Shown here piece after piece: positions 24,392 to 33,533 of a stretch of DNA of 64,000 bases; within the stretch, counting starts at the first letter, position 1, and the number at the start of each line of letters is the position of its first letter. The notes under the pieces were generated by a model. That model did not search any database, was not told the origin of the DNA, and was given only the letters and a program-made list of their open reading frames with translations. Origin of the DNA: an uncultured Clostridia bacterium (GTDB lineage Bacteria; Bacillota; Clostridia; Oscillospirales; Acutalibacteraceae); the NCBI GenBank assembly GCA_946407065.1, contig CAMJMQ010000016.1, forward strand, positions 1 to 64,000, given 5' to 3'. The position numbers and the translations under genes are program-made.

Positions 24392-25800
24392 TGTTCAAAC
24401 TCCTTCCGCTGGATCTTGCCCCATGTTTTACGAAGTTTACGGTATTTGATGATACCCTCCACACGGAAGATGGTGATGATCTGTCGGTAGCCGAAGTTCT
24501 CGAGGATCGCGTAGACGGAGATCGCGATGCTCTGCTTGGCGGTCATCGCGGCACGGTGGGTGTACTGTTCCAGCACGAGGCTGCCCTCCGATAGGATAAC
24601 GCCCAAGGATACCGACAGCAGGAAATAAATGACAAAGAAGAACATGTTCAGCTCGCCCATGATCAGCGTGAACGGTATCAGAAAATAACCGATCGTTTCG
24701 ACCACAGCGCCGAACAGCTCGAAGATCCAGTTGTAGGGCATCGATACCATTCCGACAAAGCCGTAGCGCGGGTTGAAGGTCATGCCGGCATGCGAGATCA
24801 GCGTATCCATCAAGCCGATCTGCCAGCGGCGGCGCTGGCTGCGGATGTCGTTGAGCGACATCGGGCCCTGCGTCCAGCAAACCGAGAATTCGTTGAAGGT
24901 GACTTTATATTTTCTGCGGTGCTTGCGCATATAGTGGTGGATGCGGACGACGATCTCCATATCCTCGCCGATGGTGTTCTTCTTGTAGCCGCCCACCTCG
25001 ATAACGGTCTGCTTGCGGAACAGTCCGAAAGCGCCCGAGACGATGAGCAGGGAGTTGGACGCCGCCCAAAAGACACGCCCCATCAAAAAGGAGCGGTAGT
25101 ACTCGACGATCTGGAAACGCTCAATGAGCTTTTTGGGCATGGTAAAGCCCTTGAGCTCGCCGTCGACGATCTTGGAGCCGTTCGCGATACGCACGATACC
25201 GCCCGCGACGACGGTGCGGGAATCCTTAATGAACTCCAACGACAGGCGCAGCAGCGCGTCCTTTTCGATACGGGAGTCGGCGTCCAGACAGGTGAACAGC
25301 GGATATTTGGAGATATTGATGCCCGCGTTCAGCGCGTCGGACTTACCGCCGTTTGCCTTTTGGACATACAGCAGGTTGGGGTAGGTCTTACTGTAATAGA
25401 CCGCCTCGATCTTCTGGGTCGGGATCTGGTAGCGGATCGAGGTCTCGATCTTGTGCATATGAAAGGCGTTGATCACCCTGTCGCCTGTCTTATCCGTTGA
25501 GCCGTCGTTGACGACGATGATCTCAAAATGCGGATAGTTGAGCTTCATAAGCGAGCGGACATTCTGCACGATATGCTCCTGCTCGTTATATGCGGGGATG
25601 ATCAGCGAGATGGGCAGGAGGTTTTCACTGTCCTCATAGCTGAGATAATCATCGGAAAAGGTCCTGTTATAGTTGTGGTGTACGCGGAAAAAGGACACAA
25701 AGAGCTGGATGATATATATTATGTTGAGCAACAGCGTAAAAGCCATGCAGAAGTAATTGAAATACACGATAAAGTAGCGTATCGCATTCAAAAATCCCAC
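24388..25800 (-). CDS. processive membrane glycosyltransferase family 2 (BcsA/IcaA-like polysaccharide synthase)
   Basis: VVNDGSTD, LDADSRIEKD, GED, QRRRWQIG motifs; TM helices at both ends. Confidence 0.92.
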
Positions 25801-25886
25801 AGTCTGTTCCTCCTAATCTGATAGTCAGGGCACTACCGCACACCTGAATTTTGCGGTGTTGCCTTTGTTAACGGATGATCATATCC

Positions 25887-26957
25887 TCAGGTGTCGACCG
25901 TTTTATACAGCACGTTCTTCATCGCGTCGGCGGCAAAACGGTCGTATCCGCCTAAGATCTCTTCCAGATCCCTGGGCGAGATATCCATACGGGTGAGCGA
26001 CTGCGCCGCTGTCTGGCGCACCCACCATTCCTTGTCGCCCAGCGCGTGCTTGACGGTGTTGAGCGCGGTCTGCGTCTTTAAGAGCGACAGCCCTCTGACC
26101 GCCGAGGAACGGATCACCCAGTCCTTATCGCCCGCGGCGATCTGCAGGATCTGTTCATCCTCGGGGTAGCCGAAAGCGGCGAGCGCCTTGACGCACGCGA
26201 TCTTGAGCTGGTTATCGTCGCCCGACGCGCCCTCGATGTACATGTTTCTGAAGCCGTCGATCTTGTACTGCGCGATCGTCTTGATGACGGTGCACTTCAT
26301 GTACTTGTTGCATTTTTCAAAGAGCATTGCGGCGAGCTCCTCCCGGTCGCCGGTGAACTGGTCAAAAAATTCGTTGACGATCCTGCCGGAATACTGCGTA
26401 TCGTTCTCAATGCGCAGCAGGTACGCGGCGACCTCATAGACGTCGCCCATCTCACACAGCGCCATCGCGGCGTTATATGCCAGATCTCTGTCCTTGCTGT
26501 CGACACATTCCTTGATCTTGTCGCGGTACTCCAGCGCCTCCAGATCGGCGAGCCTTCTGCAGGCATAGCCCTTGTGGTAGACGTCGCCCTCGTCAAGCAT
26601 CTTGGCGTACATCGCAACAGGATCGACCTGCGTATTGATGCGCTCGATCAGCTTCTCTTTGGCTTCATCATCAAAGCCGGAGCCCTGATGCTCTTTGATT
26701 TCTTTTACAGCCATCTCATAAACGGCGTATTCTCCGTTTATCTCGTCTGCCAATGCCGTTATCTCGGCGTCACGACTGCCCTGTGTGGGTGCATAGAGCA
26801 CCCCTTCCACATGGATATCAAGCCTGCGCCTGATGTTATCGTTGCGGGCTGTATGCTCATCCTGCAATTCAGCCAGCCGATAAAGAAGAATGTACTCTAT
26901 GCCTATGATCAACAGGCACAGCAGTAACCCGATAACGCTTATCAGTTCGATCTTCAA
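25887..26957 (-). CDS. membrane-anchored HEAT-repeat protein
   Basis: Repeated helical units (DKDWVIRSSAVRGLSLLKT, DKEWWVRQTAAQSLTRM); N-terminal TM; TTG start at 26957 with AGGAG RBS inferred. Confidence 0.82.
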   Translation of the reverse strand: MKIELISVIGLLLCLLIIGIEYILLYRLAELQDEHTARNDNIRRRLDIHVEGVLYAPTQGSRDAEITALADEINGEYAVYEMAVKEIKEHQGSGFDDEAKEKLIERINTQVDPVAMYAKMLDEGDVYHKGYACRRLADLEALEYRDKIKECVDSKDRDLAYNAAMALCEMGDVYEVAAYLLRIENDTQYSGRIVNEFFDQFTGDREELAAMLFEKCNKYMKCTVIKTIAQYKIDGFRNMYIEGASGDDNQLKIACVKALAAFGYPEDEQILQIAAGDKDWVIRSSAVRGLSLLKTQTALNTVKHALGDKEWWVRQTAAQSLTRMDISPRDLEEILGGYDRFAADAMKNVLYKTVDT

Positions 26958-27029
26958 GCGGTTATCTCCTGTTTGTCGGCCTCCCTGAGGAGGTGGGGCT
27001 TTTCTCAAGCCCCCTTTTTATTGATAATA

Positions 27030-27069
27030 GTCTTTGCGATGCCCCTTTAGGGGCTGTGGCAATCTCAAC
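27030..27069. repeat. palindromic intergenic repeat (GTCATTGCGAA...GTGGCAATCTC family, copy 1)
   Basis: GTCTTTGCGATGCCCCTTTAGGGGCTGTGGCAATCTCAAC. Confidence 0.8.
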
Positions 27070-27101
27070 CGATGGACACGTTAGTGCTTGCACCGGGAAG
27101 T

Positions 27102-30100
27102 TTATTGCCCCGAAAAATATTGTTTGAGTGTATCAAAGCTCTCCTTGCGGCGGGAGGCGTACTTGACGGTCTCCCATTTATCCCACTGAAAGACTTTGTA
27201 TCCGGGGTCGTGTTTATCGACGGGGAAGGCATACATCAAGTCGCCCTCCTCACGCTCGCCGACCATGACGGATACCAGCACGCCGTTGGTGGTGACGGTC
27301 TTGGCGGTCTTCTCCTTGAAGGAGGTGTCATTGATCACGAGCTTTTTGGACGGATCGGCGACGTTGAGCCATGTCCACGGCAAGCGGATATAGATCGTCG
27401 AGCCGGTCTGGTAGAACTGGGTATCGCCCGAGGTAAAGCCGCCGTAGCTCAGATCTGCCACCTTGTTGTAGTCGCCGGTATAGCTTTCTTTGGTATATGC
27501 CGAGCCCTTGCTGCGGTCATAGGTCTCGATGACGTACAGCGCGGCGTTCTGCTTGCCCTCAAAGCGGAGGGAGTATTCCATACCGGAGAGGGAATTCGCC
27601 GTGAAGTCGTCGGCATAGTAATATTCACCGTCGTTGCGCTGGAAGGTATCCAGACCGATGAACATCGCGTTATCCTTATAATCGATCTCCTGTAGCAGCT
27701 GCAGGGTGATATACAGATAGCCCGCGTCGCTGTACATGGAGACCGCCTGCGCCAGGTCGTCGTCGGAGAGGACCAGACCCGGTGTCTCGGGCATCACGCT
27801 GTCCATCGCGATCAGACCGGTCATCTGCTCGGGGTCACAGGTGTTGTGCCACAGATGGCTGTCGGAGGCGGAGGAGCTGAAGAACGCCATGTCCTCGCCG
27901 ACCTCGCTCCAACTGTCGTTGAGGTCATACACGGTCGCGCCCAGGATGTCGCTGTCCTTCGCTGCCTTGAGTGCTGAGATGATCCGCTCACCCTGCTGTG
28001 CCTCGGTGACCGCGTCCTGATCGTAAACCGCGTTGACGTCAGAGAACGATACACCCGAAGCGAGCACAGGCGACGTGATCTTTTTGAGCTCGTTGAAAAC
28101 GCTCAGATACTTTGTCTCTACGGTGTCGGATTTTTTGCCGCCGCCAATGATCTTCGCGTTATCGAGAGCGATATCACAGAAGTAATATTCCTGACAATCG
28201 TCAGTGACGATGTCGTTGAACACATACGCGTTTTTATCCTTGACGCCCGTCATACCCTTGATCATCTCATAGGAGCCGCAGACGGAAACAGGCGTATGGT
28301 AATCGTAATCATCGCAGGAAACCGTCTGGGCGGTATCGTACAGATATGCCGCAAAGCCCTCGACGCCCTTGCTTTCCTTGACATACTTGCCGCTGTAGGA
28401 ATAGGAGGAAAGCCCGGTCATCGCCGCGACGTTCTGAGAGGTCAGCGCGGGATCGATGCTCACGCCCAGCACATACTCCGATACATCGATGAAGTAGGTC
28501 GCCGCGCCGAGCTTTTCACTCTGCGCGTGGCCGTTGCCGTGGAGCGCTTTGATCGTAGTCGTGATCGACTCCTTCCATTGATCGAGGCCGTCGGACTTGA
28601 GATAATCCGCAGCACTGAGCTCATCGGGCACACCGGTGCGCTGCAGGATATAGATCGCCCCATTCTCGGGATTCTTGTTATAGCGGCTGACTGCCGCGTA
28701 GAACTCGGGCGGTAACAGATCCTTTGCCACAAGACAGTTGACGCCCATCTCGCCGGCGGATTTGATCAGATCCTCATAGAAGGTGAAATCGCGCGAGTAG
28801 GTCGCCTTGCCGGGCTCCTGCGCGTTCAGGGCGGCGGCTTTGAGCGTCATGCCGCGCCACTTTTCATCCTCGAGCACCTGGAAGCTGCCGTTGTTGACGC
28901 GCGCGACCTCCGCGTGCGCCTCCTTCTCCTCTACATACTTATTGCTCTTGGTATCGGACAGGATATGGCGGATCAGCGGATTGTAGAACCGCCAGTAAAA
29001 GTTGGAAATATCGCCCTGTCGGTCGTAGGACAGGAATTTGAAAAACTGGTTGGAGAATAGAAAATCGCCGTAGCGGTCGCCGTTAACATAGTCGTTGCAG
29101 TCGCCCGCAAAGTAGTAGACGGGCGCATAGCCCTCTTCCTGATGGCGTGAGATCGCGCAGAAGCGCGGTGTTTTGCTGATCTCGCTGATCTTTTCCATAC
29201 CGGTGGCGTTGAGGTCAAAATCAAAGGTCGCCAGCGTTTCAACGCCGTAGTTCGGCTCGACAAGCTCGAACCAATTATAGAAGTTGCATTTATCGCAGCC
29301 GGAGAATTCCTTGCGGTATTCCTCGTTGATATAGATCCGCAGCAGATTTTTGGATAAGAAATCCGTATTCTGCTCCAAGATGATAATCTTGCCGTCGGAC
29401 GATACCAGCAGGATACCGGGGCCGGTAAAGCGCCATTCAACGCCCTCCTGCTGCTCATACATCGGCGGCGCCCAGTCGGGAACGTCGGTAAAGTCCTCCA
29501 GATCGACGATATACCTGCCGATCCACTTGGTCGGATTGACGCCGGTGAGCGCGATCAACTGAGCGCGTACCGAGTCGGACAGCGGCGAGCTGAAGAAGGT
29601 GCTCTCCGCAATGATCGGAGCGCCGCTCTCATGCGCGAAGGAGATATACGACATATCGTCGTCGGAGATACCGCCGTTCAGCGGTGAGCCGCCGTTATAG
29701 TGACCGAAGGTATCGTTGCCCAGACCGTAGGCGTCGGAGAGATAGAGCAGGTCGGGCGTGGCATTCGCGTCCTTGAGCTCGACGTCATGGTCAAAGTTAC
29801 CCTCTTCATCGAGCATCGGGCCGAAATAATCCTTTTTATAGTCATAATACTTTCCGTCGGGCTTGACATACCGCTGCTGATGCATGATCCAGTAAAAGCC
29901 CTGGTGCTTACGGTACACGGTATGCTTGATGATGTTCTCATCATCCGCGTAGGCGAGCACGGTTTTGTCCAGTACCGCGACATTCATCGCTTTCTTCGGG
30001 ATCAGATGCCATATGCCGAACAGCAGGATGAGGAACAAAACGATGACGGCAGCCACGATGTGGTACCATTTGAATCTCTTGATATAGAACTTGACCTTTG

Positions 30101-30191
30101 ACTTGCGCGCGGTCTGCTGCTCTTCAAAAGCCTTTTCCTCTGGTGTGGTCGGGACATAGTCGGTCTGCTTATTCTTATTTTCTTTTGACAT
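27102..30191 (-). CDS. large membrane-anchored pseudo-glycosidase paralogue with extra N-terminal domain and DOMON-like C-terminus
   Basis: 1031 aa ORF; N-terminal TM; middle region parallels the two GH-like ORFs, but the glutamate positions read GVSIDPAL and LASGVSFSDV. Confidence 0.75.
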   Translation of the reverse strand: MSKENKNKQTDYVPTTPEEKAFEEQQTARKSKVKFYIKRFKWYHIVAAVIVLFLILLFGIWHLIPKKAMNVAVLDKTVLAYADDENIIKHTVYRKHQGFYWIMHQQRYVKPDGKYYDYKKDYFGPMLDEEGNFDHDVELKDANATPDLLYLSDAYGLGNDTFGHYNGGSPLNGGISDDDMSYISFAHESGAPIIAESTFFSSPLSDSVRAQLIALTGVNPTKWIGRYIVDLEDFTDVPDWAPPMYEQQEGVEWRFTGPGILLVSSDGKIIILEQNTDFLSKNLLRIYINEEYRKEFSGCDKCNFYNWFELVEPNYGVETLATFDFDLNATGMEKISEISKTPRFCAISRHQEEGYAPVYYFAGDCNDYVNGDRYGDFLFSNQFFKFLSYDRQGDISNFYWRFYNPLIRHILSDTKSNKYVEEKEAHAEVARVNNGSFQVLEDEKWRGMTLKAAALNAQEPGKATYSRDFTFYEDLIKSAGEMGVNCLVAKDLLPPEFYAAVSRYNKNPENGAIYILQRTGVPDELSAADYLKSDGLDQWKESITTTIKALHGNGHAQSEKLGAATYFIDVSEYVLGVSIDPALTSQNVAAMTGLSSYSYSGKYVKESKGVEGFAAYLYDTAQTVSCDDYDYHTPVSVCGSYEMIKGMTGVKDKNAYVFNDIVTDDCQEYYFCDIALDNAKIIGGGKKSDTVETKYLSVFNELKKITSPVLASGVSFSDVNAVYDQDAVTEAQQGERIISALKAAKDSDILGATVYDLNDSWSEVGEDMAFFSSSASDSHLWHNTCDPEQMTGLIAMDSVMPETPGLVLSDDDLAQAVSMYSDAGYLYITLQLLQEIDYKDNAMFIGLDTFQRNDGEYYYADDFTANSLSGMEYSLRFEGKQNAALYVIETYDRSKGSAYTKESYTGDYNKVADLSYGGFTSGDTQFYQTGSTIYIRLPWTWLNVADPSKKLVINDTSFKEKTAKTVTTNGVLVSVMVGEREEGDLMYAFPVDKHDPGYKVFQWDKWETVKYASRRKESFDTLKQYFSGQ

Positions 30192-30213
30192 GAACACACC
30201 GCCTTACTGTCGG

Positions 30214-32421
30214 TTATTGTGCGGTTACAGCTTTGGTACCGTTTTCTTCTTCGCCGATGAACGCAAGGAACTGCTCACAGATAGCGGGGTCAAAGATCTT
30301 GCCCTCGTTATCCTTGAGGTAACGCATCGCGTCCTCCTTGCTCCACGGCTTTTTATAGGTTCGCTCGGAGATCAGCGCGTCATATACGTCGCATACTGTG
30401 ACGACGCGCGCCTCGACGGGGATCTCCTCACCCTTTAATCCGTTGTTGCCGGTACCGTCGTAACGCTCGTGATGATAGCGTGCGATCACGGCGGCTGTGG
30501 CGAGCATGGGATCATCGTCATATGCCGAGAGGATGGTATAGCCGAATTCGGTATGGCTGTTGATGATCACGCGTTCTTCTTCACTGAGCCTGCCCTCTTT
30601 ATGGATGATGTCCTTGGGTACGGCGATCTTGCCCAGGTCGTGCAGCTCCGAGGCGATGGAGATACGCTCGGCTCTCTCCTCTTCGATGCCGATCCTCAGA
30701 CACAGCTCGCGGCTATTGTTCCTGATATTGATCAGGTGATCGACGCTGCAGCCGTTGTCAATCTCTGTATTTTCGGCAAGCTCGGCAAAGATCACGTTGA
30801 TATCGCGGTGGGTACCGTCGGTGAAGATATCTTCATAGGTGGTCACCAGTCCGCAGTAGGCGGCTTCGATCATGCTGATGAAGAAGACGTCCATACCGTC
30901 TTTGATGTTCTCAAAATGGAAGACAGCGCCGACTTGATCATTGTTTTTGAGGATGTATTCAAAATAAGTCCCCGCAAACAGACATTCCTTATCATTCTTG
31001 CGTCCGTTTTGCTCGATCAGGTCATAGCGGCAGCCTTCGATTCCGTTGTTGACCACTTCCGTGTAAGCATCTCCGTTTTTGACGGCGACGCAGTAGCGGA
31101 TATCGGTGTTGTCCGGATGATATTTGACGATCAAATCGAGGATCTCGCGGACAGCCGTATCATAAAACCTCGATTTGTCACGACAATCGAGCATATGGCG
31201 GATAAACTGCGAGATGCCCTCTACCGATTTGCTGTATTTGGTGCTCTGAAGGCGAACGTCGCTGTTCTGCTTTTCCTGACGGAAGTGGCGGATATAGATG
31301 TATTCGAGCACGCACATGATGACGATCGACGATATCGTGACATTATAGATGTACAGGATCCGCTGGCGGGTGATCATAAAGATCGCCGCGAGCACCATGA
31401 TCATCGTGCAAAATACACACATCACAAAGATGGGCGCCGCGTATTGGATCCGTCGGTCGAGCTGTACCATCGCCGTGTGCGAAACAAACACCGCGGCGGC
31501 GGTGGTGAGCAGGCACATCAGCAGGATGGCGATCTTGACCGTCAGCGGATTGAACGCCACCAGCAGCGCGATCGCCGATATCACGGAAGCGACCAGGATC
31601 GCGATCACGGTTTTACGCGATTCCTTGAACAGTCCGTTCAGGCACAGCAGTACCGCCATAAAGGTGAGGTGAACGGGCAGCGCGGTGATGCTCAGCCACT
31701 TCGGCGTATTGAACGTATAGGTGACTTCGGGCAGCATGTACAGCGCCAGAGCAAGCCCTACATAGCACAGCAGTCCCGAAACGATGACCGAACGGAACAG
31801 GCGTTTTTTGACAGCCGAGAGGATCCCGAAGACGATCGCCGCCAACAGACCGAGCCCCATCAGGATCAGCCCGATGGTAAAGCCGGGCATGTAGGTAAAG
31901 GTCGGATCGCCGGGGGGATTCAGATAGGTCTCAAACCGTACCGAGAAGGGCAGCTTGAGCATGACCTCCAGCTGTCGCTCCTGTGTGGACGGCTCCAGTG
32001 TGACGGCGTTGTAGCAGTTGCCAACATACTCCGCCGTGTCGAATTGGTTATTGTAGATCTCTTTGCCGTTGAGTCGGATCTTGACCGGCGCGAAATCGGT
32101 GATGAGCACAAAGTTGCTCGCCTTATCCGATGGTTCCAGCGTTTTAGTGAAGTAAATATTGCTTTTGTTGCCATCCGATACGATCGGGTTCTGCGCGTTA
32201 TAGATGCGCAGCTCGCCGTCGGGCACGGAGCCCGCCTTTTCGGTATACAGGTAGTTCCAGTTGGAAAAGCGGTTCTCGTCCGTATAGCTGTTGGCGACAT
32301 AGTGCGCGACAAAGTAGACCGCCACGGTCAGCAAAAGGATGATCAGCGATACGCCTAAAAGGGGGAGCACTCCCCCTTTAGTGACCTTGTCATTCAGTTT
32401 TTTTAAGCGGATCTTTTTCAT
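30214..32421 (-). CDS. membrane HD-GYP-family protein with variant GYP motif (GNN)
   Basis: ELHDLGKIAVP, YHHERYDGTGNNGLKGEEIPVEARVV; extracellular beta-rich domain followed by multi-TM. Confidence 0.88.
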   Translation of the reverse strand: MKKIRLKKLNDKVTKGGVLPLLGVSLIILLLTVAVYFVAHYVANSYTDENRFSNWNYLYTEKAGSVPDGELRIYNAQNPIVSDGNKSNIYFTKTLEPSDKASNFVLITDFAPVKIRLNGKEIYNNQFDTAEYVGNCYNAVTLEPSTQERQLEVMLKLPFSVRFETYLNPPGDPTFTYMPGFTIGLILMGLGLLAAIVFGILSAVKKRLFRSVIVSGLLCYVGLALALYMLPEVTYTFNTPKWLSITALPVHLTFMAVLLCLNGLFKESRKTVIAILVASVISAIALLVAFNPLTVKIAILLMCLLTTAAAVFVSHTAMVQLDRRIQYAAPIFVMCVFCTMIMVLAAIFMITRQRILYIYNVTISSIVIMCVLEYIYIRHFRQEKQNSDVRLQSTKYSKSVEGISQFIRHMLDCRDKSRFYDTAVREILDLIVKYHPDNTDIRYCVAVKNGDAYTEVVNNGIEGCRYDLIEQNGRKNDKECLFAGTYFEYILKNNDQVGAVFHFENIKDGMDVFFISMIEAAYCGLVTTYEDIFTDGTHRDINVIFAELAENTEIDNGCSVDHLINIRNNSRELCLRIGIEEERAERISIASELHDLGKIAVPKDIIHKEGRLSEEERVIINSHTEFGYTILSAYDDDPMLATAAVIARYHHERYDGTGNNGLKGEEIPVEARVVTVCDVYDALISERTYKKPWSKEDAMRYLKDNEGKIFDPAICEQFLAFIGEEENGTKAVTAQ

Positions 32422-32453
32422 CTTACGCGCTCCATCGGATAGAATCTGTCGCG

Positions 32454-32654
32454 TCAGTGCAGACGCGAATACTTTTTGAGAAGCTCTTTGACGTCCTCAT
32501 CCGTCACCGGCGCGGACTCGGTCTGCTCGTTTGTCGCGAGCAGATCGCTCACTTCGTTCAGTATTTTTTGTATCTCGTCTTTATGCTCCTTGATCTTTCT
32601 CAGAGCACCGAGCAGGCGGGCGTTCTCACTCGCCAAGGCTTTGTTATCTTCCAT
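32454..32654 (-). CDS. small coiled-coil protein (66 aa)
   Basis: Heptad-like NARLLGALRKIKEHKDEIQKILNEVSDLL; lies between co-directional genes. Confidence 0.7.
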   Translation of the reverse strand: MEDNKALASENARLLGALRKIKEHKDEIQKILNEVSDLLATNEQTESAPVTDEDVKELLKKYSRLH

Positions 32655-32664
32655 ATCGAATCCT

Positions 32665-33354
32665 TTACTCTGCTTTGAGTGAATAGATCACGGGTTTGCC
32701 GTCTTGGATCTTGACCGTGAGTGTCGCTCTGCCGAACAGGGTCTTGCGTTCCAGCTCGTTATAGAAGGTGGTGATGATCTCCGCCTGATCCGAGCTGACG
32801 TTGACCGCGTCGATATTATAATAGATGTTGGTACCGTAAGAGGGGATCCACATCTCAAAGATCTTTTTATCGGCGTTATACAGCATCGAGGAGGTGACGT
32901 TGAAGTCATCGGTGCCGAACTGCGTCTTGAGAACGTCGCGGATCTGCTGTTCCTCGGCGCTGCGGTACTGTACCGTTTTGTTATTGATGGTGTAGAAATC
33001 GTCGAAGAAAACATGGATAAAGGCGTACTGTACGGCAGCCTCGAGCGGGATGTCCTTCGGCTTATCGAACTTCTTTTGCGCCATCATGAACGCCAGCTCA
33101 TAGGAGCGCACCGCATAGTCCTTGACATTGACCGTAACGTCGCCGACCTTTACGGGGTCGGTTTTGCCCTTTCCGTAAGCATAAAAGCCCTCGCGCTCGG
33201 TCTCCTGATCTTCGCTGTCGATCTTGACTTTGTAGTCCGATGTCGCTTGATCCTCCTGCTTCACCTTGGGGTCTACGCCGCAGGCGGAAAAAGCCGATGC
33301 CGCAAAGACAACAGCGGTGAGAAATGCCAGTAATTTTATCATGTGATTCTTCAT
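32665..33354 (-). CDS. lipoprotein, function unknown
   Basis: Signal peptide with SAC lipobox (AASAFSACG). Confidence 0.8.
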   Translation of the reverse strand: MKNHMIKLLAFLTAVVFAASAFSACGVDPKVKQEDQATSDYKVKIDSEDQETEREGFYAYGKGKTDPVKVGDVTVNVKDYAVRSYELAFMMAQKKFDKPKDIPLEAAVQYAFIHVFFDDFYTINNKTVQYRSAEEQQIRDVLKTQFGTDDFNVTSSMLYNADKKIFEMWIPSYGTNIYYNIDAVNVSSDQAEIITTFYNELERKTLFGRATLTVKIQDGKPVIYSLKAE

Positions 33355-33478
33355 AAAAAATCGCCCCTTTATAAGAATATTCCCTGACTCGTGAAAAATC
33401 AAGTCAAGGAATAGTCTTTTGGATAGTTCACCAATAAATCAGCCGTCGAAATCATCGTGGCTGTCTATTTTACTATGC

Positions 33479-33520
33479 TTTTGAACGGTGTGCTGCCACC
33501 GTTCAAAAGCAGGATCTCAA
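33479..33520 (-). terminator. strong inverted repeat between 33534 gene and the EPS-like cluster
   Basis: GCTTTTGAACGGTG-TGCTGC-CACCGTTCAAAAGC, perfect 14-bp arms. Confidence 0.85.
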
Positions 33521-33533
33521 GGTGCTGAAAAGG

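Noticed and set aside
30469-32358. 629-aa plus-strand ORF, and similar long antisense ORFs at 22034-23623, 33522-35330, 12709-13758 and 11038-11793
   Set aside because: All lie opposite convincingly coding genes and have antisense-type composition (strings of D, H, R, Q); no domain recognised.
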